Under the pieces are notes generated by a model that saw nothing but the letters and a program-made list of their open reading frames with translations, did not search any database and had not been told where the DNA came from. The translations under genes were made by a program, and so were the position numbers. Below, in pieces: positions 1 to 12,200 of a stretch of DNA of 64,000 nucleotides (its first letter is position 1; the number at the start of each line of letters is the position of its first letter). The DNA is taken from assembly GCA_019426215.1 (NCBI GenBank), contig CM033401.1:18977134-19041133 (forward strand). The letters run 5' to 3'. Source of the stretch: Buddleja alternifolia. Taxonomy: Eukaryota > Streptophyta > Magnoliopsida > Lamiales > Scrophulariaceae.

Positions 1-1232
1 AGATCGATGCGAGTCATTATCGAACTCATCAGTTCCACCGATGTGTCTATGATACAAGCTCCCACTAACACATAGTGTTCGACTGGCACTTCCATGTCAA
101 AGCTCATGTCATATAAGTCTTATCCAGTTTCAATGCCCAATTGAAACTGTCTTTAACTTGCGAACGAGTTCAGAGATCAAGCACCAAACACTTCTAGTGC
201 TAATCTCCCTAATACATACGGAGTAGAAGTTTCACCTTGATATCATGGACTTAATGTTGGAACACTAAAGATCCGGTCTTCTAAGCAGGGGCTCATTCCC
301 TCTCTTAAGACTTCGCTCTGGCCAGAGACTTTTATCGATCATTCAATTTACACAACAATATAGAAAATATCAGACAGGCAACCATGCATAGACCCGTATC
401 TAGTGTCATCTATTCTGTTATACTACCAGACTACACCCAACATACCCCATTTAGTGATGCTCGTAGAATCATGAGATATATCAAAGTACAGTGGGCAATA
501 CACACCCCAACCATGATATCTCAGGTTAGAGAACTAATCTCACACCTAGCAAATGTAGGATTCCAAGCTCGACACGGAACTAACGAGGTTGTTCAATCTC
601 ATACTCACTCATATTTGTTCATGCACTGACCCCAAGGTCATTGCCCATGGAACAAGGCCCTTTCCCATGAAAATGGCATACACAAATAATTCTTGACAAA
701 ACCATGATATCTCATATTTCATAATGTCTATGATTTGGAACAGGGTTTTAGGATCATATCCATCGAGAGCATTCCACACTCACCACTCCCCATGTGCCTA
801 ACTGTTCCTTTAGCTATAATTGATGCATAGGATCTTTATCTAAACTAATGAAAGCATGTACGATAAAGAAAAGGTTGCTAAAACAAACTCGATGTAATAT
901 AAAAGATAAGACTGTCATAGTGTTTACAATCTAATGATCAAACCACTAGATCGCTTGTCGAGCACCTAACACTATTAACTCCCAAGACTCGAAACATGTC
1001 CCAGAACCTGCAACTTTAGTTGCACTCAATTTTATCCTTATCCTCTCCACTGGAGGATAACTACCTTGGTCAACCAATCTACTGATATTCTTACACCAAG
1101 GACTTTTCGAACAGCAATCTCGAATCTCTCACATATCTTCTTTGTGCCCCTGTAGGAACTATGTCTGACCCATCTACCAACACTCTCGGTGTTTCAATAG
1201 CCAACTCTGGACACTCAAATATCTGTTCGATG
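1..1232. other. No gene recognised; repeat-like intergenic DNA
   Basis: No convincing exon or intact ORF was found. The only reading frame of note (384-629) has a short stretch, PFSDARRIMRYIK, that faintly recalls the end of a Ty1/copia reverse transcriptase, but nothing around it supports that reading. The hAT element at 1241 inserted into this sequence. Confidence 0.3.
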
Positions 1233-1240
1233 CTCTCATT

Positions 1241-2305
1241 TAGGGGTGGGCGTTCGGTTCGGGTTGTCGGGTTCGGGGTAATCGGGTTCGGGTTTGGAAA
1301 TTGTGCTACCCAAAACCGAACCGAATTAATCGGTTTAATCGAGTTCGGGGTTTATTCGGGTTCGGGTTAATCGGGTTCGGGGTTCGGGGGTCCGAACATA
1401 ATTATATGGGTTCAAAATTCAAATTATTTGGAACCAAATGTTTGTGCCTCTAAAAATAGCCTCTACTCCTTCCTTTAGAACAGAAAAACAGAGGAACAGA
1501 TGTAAGAAGAATTCATTGGTTAAAATATTGATAATTGTTTGTTTTCAAAATTTAACTACAAGTACTCGGATTATTGATGATATGTTGAAAGTAACTTTAT
1601 GGAAATCTATGAAATTTCATATAAGGGTTTTTGGTAAGAATTAAGAAAAGCAAAAAGTTATAGATTCAAGAAATTATCTCTGTTACTCAAGTTTCCGTGG
1701 AAGAAAACTGAAACAAATTCTTTGAACTCTATTTCTTCAAATAGTATAACCTTTAAACTCTAAAATTTGGAAGAATCCTCGTTCAGTTGGTCTTCTTCTT
1801 CTTGCTTGGAGTTTACCAAGATTTTCACAACAACTTCATCAAATCAGATTGGGGAAAATCGAAAGATTAACAAAAATTAGGACAAACCTTCGGCTCCGGT
1901 GAGACAGTGTGCGGCGGTGGTCGGCGACTCGGTGGCGACTGGTGGCTGCGGACTGCTGTGGTCGGCGGTGGTGAGTGGACTGGTGAGGTAGAGAGGTGAC
2001 TAGGTGAGTGAGGTGTTGACAATTGAGACTTGAGGGAGAGAGGCGTGAGAGTGAGAGGAGAAATGAGAAACCCTTACTGACTCTTAACTCACAATTTTAT
2101 TTTATTTTAATTCTAATTCGGGTTAATCGGGCCCCGAATTCCCCGAAAAAAATAAAAACTCCAACCCGACACCGAACCGATTTCTGTAGTTCGGGTTCGG
2201 TATAAACCCGAACCCAATTTTTACCCGAATACACCGAACCGAATAAGCCGAACCCGATCGGGTCGATTCGGGGTCCGAATAACCCGAACCGAACGCCCAC
2301 CCCTA
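1241..2305. mobile_element. Non-autonomous hAT-type DNA transposon (1065 bp)
   Basis: Both ends carry a perfect 25-bp terminal inverted repeat that starts TAGGGGTGGGCGTTCGG. It is flanked by a perfect 8-bp target-site duplication, CTCTCATT, at 1233-1240 and 2306-2313. An 8-bp duplication and a TAGGGGTG-type terminus are typical of hAT. The subterminal 150 bp at each end are packed with GGTTCGGG-like motifs, probably transposase-binding repeats. The interior (about 1440-2090) has no transposase; part of it (1890-2000) is a GC-rich CGGTGG-rich tract. Element and duplication look young because neither has a mismatch. Confidence 0.9.
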
Positions 2306-2313
2306 CTCTCATT

Positions 2314-2960
2314 GCACAAGCTATGTCACATCCCTTTCAAAAAACCCCGCTCCGCGAATCTGCCTAACTGTCTTCACATCTTACCTTCATGATTTCTGGC
2401 TCCACATCTACTCTCCCGACGCCGTGCCTCTGACTCATGGTTTCCAATTATGTGAATTTGCCTCATTGGCTCCAGTACTCTGCCTTCTCATTTCTTGACT
2501 ACACACTCTACCACCCCCACTACCGATTTTGTCACACTAACCCGGGCTCTATTGATCATCGACCTTGCACCGCAATTGCTTCCATTAGCTTCGTGTCTGC
2601 CCACTTGGAAACACAAATATGCCTCTGCTGTTCCCGATTTGCCTATCTAGTATCACGATTTTCCTATAGTTTCTTGTTAACGTCAAACATGATTACTCTT
2701 TTTGGCTGGCGATCTACTGATCTCATCCTCCTTTATCATCTTCTCTGACTTCACCATTGCCTCCATTTGTGCTATCTGCAATGAAACTGTCTAGCTTCAT
2801 ATTTCCTTCATCTTCTACCTCGCTCCCAGGAAAAATCGCTATAACATTTCATTTTCCCCATAGATCTAGATCTAAGAGGTCTACCAATTCTACAACATAT
2901 GAATCTGATCCCAGTTGTTAAGAATGGTAGCATCACAAGCATGAAGAAAATAAGAAGAAG
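2314..2960. other. No gene recognised
   Basis: This continues the sequence interrupted by the hAT element. It is pyrimidine-rich on + and has one 103-codon open frame (2437-2748) without recognisable protein features. I see no domain, RNA gene or repeat boundary. Confidence 0.35.
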
Positions 2961-2974
2961 AAAAAAACCTAAAC

Positions 2975-3360
2975 CTGTAAGATGACAAAAGGAATTTTAA
3001 CGTGGTTCGGCAAACTGTCTAAATCTACCTGCCAACAATGGACTGCATCTTTATTTCTCAGATTGAATCGAGAGAATCCAACAATTACATATTGAGACAT
3101 ATTATTTATAAAGTATGAGACTTGATACTCAAGAAAATTAAAATAATCCAAATAGGAAACACAATCCTATTTTTAGGTTATTAGGAAAAACAATCTTAAT
3201 ACAAGTCAATTACCAAATTCAAGCCAAAACCACATAGGAAACACAATCTTATGCTTTCAAGCTTCCAATTTGATGGTCAAACCCGCTTTAACACGTGGTC
3301 GACCCTCAGTTCAGTTGGTCAAATCCGAGTTGACCACGGTCAAACTTCCATTGACCATCC
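2975..3360. mobile_element. Possible fragment of a Ty1/copia LTR
   Basis: A stretch reading AACGTGGTTCGGCAAACTG, followed by a leader-like region with TTTATAAAGTATGAGA, resembles the R/U5 part of plant copia LTRs. No matching second LTR, target duplication or coding region was found, so this is at best a solo or broken LTR. Confidence 0.3.
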
Positions 3361-3954
3361 CAGGACTCTCTTTTTTTATTTTCTAATGATGTATTATACA
3401 AATTATTAAATTCATTAGGAATATATTACTAAAATTACTAACTTCATAATAAAATAATAGAAATATGTTTTTTCAGAAAAAAGATTTATCACTGCATGTG
3501 GTTATAGTTGAAGTTTGGGTAGTTTTAAGGAAAAAGTATTTCAATTTACTAAATAGAGTCCAGTGGCATCCACTTTAATTTTATGTTGGAGGTGGAGTCA
3601 ATTCTAGACTGTCACAGATTGTGAATTTTCTCTCCTTATTTTGTCGGGTCAGAATATCCTCTCGTCTAGAATTAAAAACAAATAGAGTCTCGTTTGAAAA
3701 AATTGAAAAAGCATACAAATTTAAAACTTGAAACGTATCTTAAAACTTCTGCAAATATATTAAAAAAAACATTGAGCTACTTATTTTAAATTTTTGAGTC
3801 AATATGAATAATAGTAAATATAAAACATTCTTACCACTGAAATGTTCTTGATAAGACTCCACATGTTGTGTTTTCTATTGTTATACACTAGTAAAAAAAT
3901 TTATTTTAAAATAAATAAGGAAGAATAAATGGTTGTAGGTGCAACACATAGAGT

Positions 3955-4740
3955 AAAAAGCGTTTTGCACCCCATCAAGTTGGGTTTCTAGCACTTTCCA
4001 CCCTTAGAAATTAAAACACATGCTTTGCACCCTCATTTTTATGATATTTGGCAACTTACACCCCTATCCATAGTTCAGCAAAAATAGTCAGTGAGAAAAA
4101 AGCACCGGCGAATCTTCCCAATATTTCAAGGGTGAATCAGTCAACACATTTTTTCCCGCCAAAATTGTTGCTGAAGACCCACATGTGATTTGGTATGATT
4201 CTTTTTGCTATGTAGCACATCTCCGGATCATACTATTTGAAGAATCCACATCTATTTTCGCACTGAGATAAATTTCATTTATAGGTTGGAATTTATGCAA
4301 TATAATAGCTAGAATATGAAAATAAATAATCATCACCAAACACAAAAAAATAAATGAAAATAAATAACATCTTACCCCATAATTTGAGCAAAACATGGCC
4401 ACAATAACAACGTACAAGTGAAATTTCTTGTCCATAGTGCAAATAGGTTTGCCTATTGCTTGAAATTTGTGAATCCATTTGCTTAACTTTTCGAGATGAA
4501 GAAGCTATGTTTGCTTTATTTCTTTAAAAGAAAATGGGGCTATGTCAGTTTTTAGGTAGAAAATGATGTTTTTCTGACTTTTCTTTATTTTTGGTAGGAA
4601 CCTCATGATGGGAAATAAGGTGTGGAGACATTTTTACCCTCGGTCAAAGAAAGTTGAAGAGTTCTTTTGCCGAAATATGAATCAGAGGTGCAAGTTGTCT
4701 AAAACCATAAAAGTGGAGATACTTGAGAGGTCTATAGTAA
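3955..4740. mobile_element. Degenerate foldback (MITE-like) element
   Basis: The arm at about 4029-4092 (features GCAACTTACACCCCTAT and CAGCAAAAA) reappears as an imperfect inverted copy at about 4668-4733. A further weaker match extends outward on the left, with repeated TTTGCACCC motifs. No transposase and no clear duplication is visible. Low copy identity suggests an old insertion. Superfamily is uncertain, possibly Mutator-like. Confidence 0.4.
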
Positions 4741-5277
4741 TGATCTTGATCCATGTGTTCTGAAAAATGAAATTTTATCAAAGTTACAAACAGTCTTTTT
4801 GATGAGTTTTCTTATGACATTGAAGTGTTATTTTACTATCAAATTAGACTTACAATATTATTTTTAAATTTGCCACAATAATATTTATCATACCATTTAA
4901 TAAAACTCATTATATATATCTATAGGGCCAAGATCTAATACATACCCTGTATTAGATAAGATATAAGACCCAATATACACCATTTGATCAATTAAATTGA
5001 ACAGTCCAAAATAACACTAGAAACAGGCGGGAAACCCCAATTGTAATTGGCTGAGGGGTATAATAGTAAAATACACACCATTATACAGCAAGCACGCCCC
5101 TAAATTAACTCCACAATCTCCCTAAAATCTCTCACATTTAAACCAACGCATAATCAACTGTAAATCACGATTTGAATCCGTATTAAAGCCATACCTTTCC
5201 AAATCTAACTGCATATTCAGATTTGGCACACCAAGAACCCTAAAAACTCACCCAATCTGAATTTTTTTCAGCAGAAA

Positions 5278-6362
5278 ATGAGGTCGAAAAACCCATCGAG
5301 AGTTACAGGTACCAATGAAACAATCCATTTTCAGTTGTTGTTTGAACATATTGAGGATATATTCATGTATTTTGTTGATTTTGTTGTTGAAAAAAAACAT
5401 TTTTGTTTAATTTGCTGTAACTATACGCTGTTTATTAGGGACAAACAATGTGTTTTTATTGATTTTGTATGCATATTTGTGTGAAACACGCTATTTATTT
5501 TTAAATTAGTGAGTGTAATTCTACTGTATTATGTGTGTGCACACACTGTATTTTGCCCTACATGTTACTGTATAATGTCTTAGAATATACTGTATAATGG
5601 TTTATATTGTAATTGTATGATGTATAAACACACACTGTATATTGAGTTATATGATACTGTATAATGTGTTATAATATACTATATAATGTTTTAAATGGCA
5701 TTGTATAATGGTTTGAAGTCACTGATTGTTCTGTCAATAATCACACATTGTATATCATCATTGTATTTTCTATATATTTGTGCATGAACTATTGTACAAT
5801 GGAATAATTAGCTTTTGTGGAATGTTTAACTGTATAATCGGTTATATGGTAATGTATATTGGTTTATATGATATTGTATTCTGAGTTGTTAGATACTGAA
5901 TAATGGTTTATAAGATTATGACTGTATGGTGTATATACACATGCTGTATAAATGGAATGTACGATACTGTATGTTGGTTTATAAGATACTGTATATTCAT
6001 ATTATTTTTGCTGTATAATGAAATGTTCTTTTATGAATACTGTATGATGCATTAACACATATTGTATAATACATTAATTAATGTATAATAAGTTTATATT
6101 TGGTGTATAATGTGTTAATCAATACTAAAATATGTATAATACAGTTTCTGGAGAAGAATCATCCGAGTCTACTTCGGAAGATAGGTATCAGATTGTGCCT
6201 GTAAACGTTATGGAGCCTCTAAATGTCGTTGAACGTAATTCGGATGACGAATACGTAGAATCAGACGAAGAAACAAAATCAGAACCACAACGCACAACTA
6301 GGAAGCGACGTGCGAAACAACCTGCTGTGAACACACAGTCAGAAAGAACAACTATATACTGA
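5278..6362 (+). CDS. Hypothetical two-exon ORF inside the Mutator-like element (82 aa)
   Basis: I do not recognise this gene. Exon 1 is 5278-5308 and ends at ACAG|GTACC. Exon 2 is 6145-6362 and begins after ATACAG. The reading frame is kept across the junction. The predicted protein starts MRSKNPSRVT, continues with an acidic Ser/Glu-rich region (SGEESSESTSED) and a second acidic patch (DDEYVESDEE), and ends with a basic cluster (TTRKRRAKQP) that could be a nuclear localisation signal. The 836-bp intron consists largely of the TGTATA array. The first exon begins about 354 bp inside the left TIR end, so the TIR could supply the promoter. It may be a captured gene fragment or a small accessory ORF; expression is unknown. 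Confidence 0.3.
5520..6125 (+). repeat. TGTATA-rich degenerate tandem array
   Basis: About 25 TGTAT/TGTATA motifs occur in roughly 600 bp, mostly as variants of ACTGTATAATGGTTTATA, spaced about 15-35 bp apart. The same motif recurs at 6440-6650 and 7420-7740, on either side of the nested hAT element, so the array was continuous before that insertion. It looks like a decayed tandem repeat of an approximately 20-bp unit. Confidence 0.65.
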
Positions 6363-6663
6363 TCTTGTTGATGTGATCGAATTGGATGACAATGAAGATC
6401 TGACACATTGATTCTCAACATCATTATTGCTAACCACTACTAATCCTGTTAAGATTATACAGTATAACACATCATAACATGCATTATGTGTATTACTATT
6501 ATACACTGTACAAACAAACAATATTCAGTAACTTATATAATATTATACAGTAAATATATATGTGATATACAGTATGTTAATATGTAACAAACAGTATGTC
6601 TTAACATGTAGCATAGAATAATTAACGAGACTTCTTACTGTATAATATTGAATAACCCGTTGT

Positions 6664-7186
6664 TACGGGTGTACGCAGTCGGGTTCGGGCGGTTTTATGG
6701 AAAAAATTCAACCCGACCCGATATATGCGGGTTGACAAAATAACAAATCGGAACCGCATAGTTATCTTTTCAAACCAAGCGGTTCGGGTCGGTCGGGTTT
6801 AATGTATTTAGCGGGTGGTTTGGCGGGTTATCAAATTATAATTAGGTTACCTTGAGTTTCAACTAGTAAATAAGAAACTAAATAACATACTTGTACATTT
6901 AATTAAAAAAAATTAAGTTGGTGAGAAATACAAAAATAAGTGGTGTTATTAAATAAAAATCATATTTATCATGAATTGTAAACTCTAAAATATTAATAAA
7001 ATTAAATTATTTTATAAGTTTATCATAAAAATATACATCTACATCTTCGTTCAAATCAAGTAAAAACAAATGTTCTTGTTTACTCAAATTAAAATAAAGT
7101 ATTTTACATAAATATGAATAAAACTACTCTTATTAGAGTTTATATATATGTATGTATAGTTTTAAGAGTTTAGGGTTAATCTTTAA

Positions 7187-7230
<44 letters not shown>

Positions 7231-7420
7231 TTATGACATATACAATTAGCGGTCGGGTGGCGGGTTACAATTATTAAATTCACCAACCGACTCAAAAATG
7301 GCGCGTTGCAATTTTTTCAACCCACCACAATTTTTTAATAATTTCAAACCGGCGGTTTTCGGGCGGTTCGGATTGGTTTGAGTGGGTCGGGCGGGTTGTG
7401 CGAGTTTATGTACTCCCCTA
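6664..7420. mobile_element. Non-autonomous hAT-type element nested in the Mutator-like element (757 bp)
   Basis: The left end reads TACGGGTGTACGCA; the right end, inverted, reads TAGGGGAGTACATA, so the terminal repeats match imperfectly. Flanking 8-mers CCCGTTGT (6656-6663) and CCCGCTGT (7421-7428) differ at one base and fit a hAT duplication. Subterminal regions are rich in GGGCGGTT/CGGGTT motifs, and the AT-rich centre has no coding capacity. It contains a (TA)n(CA)n microsatellite at about 7187-7230. Confidence 0.75.
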
Positions 7421-8280
7421 CCCGCTGTATAAAATTAATAAATATTCTGTACACTGTTTAATTAGTTAATGTATCATAAAAGTATAATGTGTTAACATGC
7501 ACTGTATATCACTATTGCACTAATTGTATATAGTATTCAACTGACTGTGAGGATTGCATTTAATTCCACAATGTATAACCCCATTATATGAACTGTATAA
7601 TGTAGTATAATATACTTTATAATGGTGATTAATTTACTATATAATATATACACAAAAACTGGCTGCATGATCAATTAAACCAACTGTAATTTCAGGTATA
7701 CGCTGTTGTATATCACACTTATATATACTGTTTATTGACGTCTAAGCCGATGTACAACATAAACATACATTTTCCGTAAAACTGAGAAGATATGATGATA
7801 ATTACGCATACCTGTGTCGATCTCAGCCATGAAAACGTAATAAAAAACTATGCTAATGTTTGAAAAAGCGCCCAATTGATGATGGTAATGAATTGACGAT
7901 GAATATATCTTATATTGATGTTGAATTGTCGATGATTCCAAGCTGAAATTGCCGATGATGAATTGATGATATATGAATTGAATATGAATTTAAGGTTTTC
8001 TGTATCAATCGTAACTTTTTGGGAGCTGAAATTAGAAAAAATAATTAAAAATGGAAGATGAATCTGTTATTGCGTATAATAAGGGATTTGATTTTGATCC
8101 TACATGTTATTTGCATGGGTTTGTTAGACCTATTGACTAAAATGCCCCTATCATCATTAAATTAAAGATTAAAACCGAAATAATGGCTTTAATTATGGAC
8201 CTTGAAATCAAATAGTTTAAATGGTCTAGATGGGTCTTATATCTTACCTAAAATATAAGGATGTATTTGATCCATACCCT

Positions 8281-9268
8281 ATATATATATATATATATAT
8301 ATTTATAGATGCAAATATTTTTAATTTAAAAGGTATATAATGGCATCAACTGAAAATTGTCGTCATACTATAAATATGGAGGGTACAATTATATATACAA
8401 ATAATCGTGAAAGTCTATAACAGTATGAAGACAAAATTATGCCCAATAAACAAGAGAATCTATAGGAGTCCTTTCAAATATAGGATTAGCTAATAAACTA
8501 AAATTTCTAAAATTATCTCTTCAATCCTTGGAGAAACCCTTTGAGAATGTCCATCATTAACGTCAAGCCTCAACATCCCCACCAATGTTGCCTCAATACG
8601 GAAGGATTTATCCCGGAGTTGAAAAGAGAATTTTAAAGATTTTATTGACTAACCCTATACATGAGAGGAACTCTATAGATTTTTATATAGTACAATTTTG
8701 CTTTCAAATTTTAAAAAATTTCACTTTCTTTTTTCTTGATACAATTTGGCCTTCTTTGTATTTATAATTTCCCCCTTAAAAATTGAGTAAACTTATTTTT
8801 TTGTGAGTTGGATGAATGTAAAACTGTTTCAGGGTGCAATATGCCAAGTCATATGCAATTTGAGGGTGCAAAATGCCAAAACTTCGATTTAGAAGTAAAT
8901 TGTGCCAAAAGATGACAATTTATGGGTGCAATCTGCCAATTACCCTTCTAAAATATCCACAAATTTTCTATTAAGATTTCATTGACTTTTATGGTGGAAG
9001 TGTAGATTGACATATGATATTATGATATATGACACCGATTTCAATAATGTTCGCTTAAAGTAACTCTCGCTTTTTAATCAAGAAGATTGAAGGCATATGT
9101 ATTATTCCCGGCTTGTGACTCCCTTTTAAGGTAATAGAATAGGACTAGGAGAAGTAGGAAAACACCCCAACTACACACGCACGCAATACTATCCACCCTT
9201 ATATATATATATATATACACACACATATAAATTTTGTTTACTCATACATAGAGTGATCAAAAGTGAAG
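8281..9268 (+). promoter_or_regulatory. Upstream region of the NUB1-like gene
   Basis: The stretch starts with an (AT)n tract at 8281-8302 abutting the Mutator-like element. At 8830-8945 a degenerate GGGTGCAAxxTGCCAA motif is repeated about four times, resembling the remains of a MITE end. A TATATATATA run at about 9200-9216 lies 50-70 bp before the ATG at 9269 and may serve as TATA box, giving a short 5'UTR. No other gene was seen. Confidence 0.35.
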
Positions 9269-12200
9269 ATGGGGATGGGGAAAGTGAGAATTGGTGGGGC
9301 ATGGAGTGGGGTGTTAGAAGTGGAACTTGATGAATGGACGGTAGGCATGTTGAGACAAGAGGTTGCTAACCGATCACACTGCGCCACCGTTAACCTTATT
9401 TGTGCGGGACGAGTCTTACGAGACGACGACCGTGATGATGATGGCCCACTAAAATTAAGCCAATTGGGTATCAAAAACAACTCCAAGATTTTGGCCTCCA
9501 AGGTCTCTACTACTACTGATCATCATCATGATGGAAAGTCCGTCAAAGATGAATTCTTGGCCGAGGAAGAGCGCTCCAAAAAGCTTTCTAGACTCAAGTC
9601 AGTCTCTAGTTTGTGTGTTTGATTTTTTTATTTGTTTATTTTTTTGAATTGTGGGTTTAATTGTGTGGGTTTTTTGGGTTGAATTGTGTGTTTAATTGTA
9701 TAATCAAAGTCAATTGTAACTGGTAAAAGATTCTCAATGCTCAAGTCTGCATCTTTTGAATTAAGTATTTGTTCGTATGATCATTGATTGGTTGGGTAAA
9801 TTTGTTGGCATGATCGATAGTGAACTATACATGATCAAATTTGCTGCCTTCTTTTTCTACCGAAAACTGAGTATATGTAGGTTTGATGGTGACTTTTTCT
9901 TTTTGCTTTTTGGGAAAGTTGAATTTTGTAGGAATTTGTAATGTGGATGAATGATGGGGTAATGAGTTGAATTTACCTAACGAATTCTACGGTGTTGTGT
10001 TTATGTTAAAAGTCTCTGTCTCTTTTGGGTCTTTTTCATCTGTTAAGGTTTATCTTTCTTTCTTTGTTTGTTTTGACCTTCTTTCTTCATCTCTCTTTCA
10101 GGCTATCTGGTATGATGATTTTTCTGTTCTTTTTTACTCACCTTATATGAGCTGCTACCACATGAAAGTCAGTTGCATTTGCTATGTGGATCCTGTAATA
10201 TTTAAGTGATCGTTGATCTGCATTTAATATGAAATCTTGAATTGTCATGGCTTGACTGGAATGTCTTCATGTATAACTAAGTGGTTATGCTATGTTGGAA
10301 AATATGAGCGGTGATTCTTCTGTTCTATTGTCATCATACTATACATTTATTACTTCTGTGAAGTACCTCGGCCAGTAGTACCTACCCAGTCACAGTAAAA
10401 AGCATTACAAAATGGTCGAATATTTTCCTGTTGTCCTTACAGAGTGACATGTTTCCATAGGATAAAAGAGGGAGTGGGCAAACCACATGTTCCTTGAAAG
10501 CTCTCATTTTTTATATTGTCTCATTAATAAGCGTGAAATTATGTAAATTGAAGTGAAGGAATTATTTATCTTAATGTTTTGCTAACTAAAATCCAAGGTC
10601 CAAACAGAGCCTAACATAACATTATCAGTCTTCTAACTTATCTATTTAAGCTGGCAGATTTCTGTAAGTTTTTATGGTTCTCCTGCTAACATTCCTTGAA
10701 TGACAGGGATGCTGTCACTTCCTTAGCCAGTAGGCACGCGGATGGTTCATTACCTGTTGAGGACTTCAATCTAGAGCTCGAAAATCAGAGTGGGGAAAAA
10801 GTGCAGTTGGGATCTGAGACTGACCAACGGTATGATTATATGATTAATAAATAGATTGCTCAACCTATATTTGATAAAAAGTAAATGAATGTAAGGGACT
10901 AATCTGCTGCTAAAGTTCTTTCATTTACTCTGCAAATATTAATTTTCATGTTGCAGGGCAATAATGATGGGGCTCATGCTTCATGCAAATGCAAAAACTC
11001 TGATAAGGAGACAACAATTTAAAGATGCCTTAGAAGTTCTCACCATGGGTGAAGTAAGTGTCTATAACACCTCAAGTAACAAGAAATTACTGTAATTATT
11101 CCTTTTCTAGCTAAGAAATTGTTGAATTACTCTGTAATCATACAAGAAAGGGATAGTTTAGCAAAGTATATTTCCTAGATTTCAGTAATGGGTGGGAACA
11201 GAACCTCTAAGTTATGTAATGTAGCCGGATTTGCCCTGTTAGCATATAAGTCTACTCTTCTTTTATTTGCTTTAGAATTGATGTATGTCATTCCTACATT
11301 TTATGCATGTTATTTGCATTCCTTAACTTGAAAACTAGGTTGGTTTCTTATTTTTCTTTACGTAGTGTTCGACTTTGAATTTTTCTTTTTTTCTTTCCCA
11401 TGGGCTTGCAATGCTTTCAATCTTATAGAACAATTAGAAGCGTTCATCTCGTAATGTCATTTTATTATCCAGTTATGTCCTACTAAAGTGGACTTCATTT
11501 CTTTCTTGTAGGAGGCTTTCTCCCTGTGCGACCCGAAATTGATTGAGGTGAGGCATCTTTTGTGATAGGATTTCTGGCGTAAAGATATATGTCTTTTTTG
11601 TTGTTTGTTGAAGTAAATTTCAGAAGAACTAATTATGTAAACCTTGTCAATATAAACAATAATCGGTTATTAGAGCTGTTGAATTAATCAAATTCCAGAC
11701 TATATCATGAAAAAGGTGTAAATTCTGTGTGTGTGTGTGTGTGTGTCTGTGTGTGTAGATATAGTAAATCAAGATTTTTATCCAATATATCATAATCTTC
11801 TTTATTTTTCAATAAACAAATACAAACATTTGGTAGCATAGATCAGAGTTCATCAGATGATTGGAAAATATTGTCTCTAGTTGGTTCCATATGTCTTGGA
11901 CCTTAAATAAAAAAACATAGGATATTATAGTCTACTATTTGCTCTTAATCAACTCCAATTTTCCAAAAATTAATCATTTGCTTTCATGACATAGAACACG
12001 GAGATATGTTCTATTTTTGGCTTTACTCCTTCTGGGAAGCAAGGCTATAATCCAATGACACATCTTATTCTTTCTGGCCTTTGTGTTTGGGTTTCCAGAT
12101 GGTTGACAACGTGTCAATTCTTCAAATAGACATGGTGTGGTGCTATTTTATGCTGCGTGATATCAGTTGGTTATCAGTAGCTGGGATTCGCCTTTCAAAA

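Larger units (their letters stand above)
4924..8280. mobile_element. Mutator-like (long-TIR) DNA element, about 3.36 kb, carrying an internal ORF
   Basis: The ends form an imperfect inverted repeat at least 90 bp long. Both contain AGGG, then AATACAT, then AAGATATAAGACCCA, and then ACCATTT. A weaker match continues to about 170 bp, both sides having an AGGGG motif before a TTTAGT/AATAGT tract. The flanks are (AT)n, so a 9-bp duplication cannot be proved. Inside are a TGTATA-rich array (5520-6125), a small spliced ORF on + (5278-6362), and a hAT insertion (6664-7420). On - a short first-exon-like ATG segment ends at CACAG|GTATG near 7820-7840. No transposase was found. Assignment to Mutator-like rests on TIR length only. 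Confidence 0.6.

Noticed and set aside
384..629. 81-codon ORF with a short copia-RT-like phrase
   Set aside because: Only about 13 residues look similar; no other copia motif occurs nearby in any frame.
5520..6125. CRISPR-like or telomere-like array
   Set aside because: Units are too degenerate and irregular; plant nuclear DNA; best explained as a decayed tandem repeat.
7732..7941. Minus-strand ORF of 69 codons as a full gene
   Set aside because: Only a short ATG segment with a donor-like site is notable; the rest has no protein character.
9238..9501. Minus-strand ORF of 87 codons
   Set aside because: It is the antisense shadow of exon 1 of the NUB1-like gene and has no protein features.
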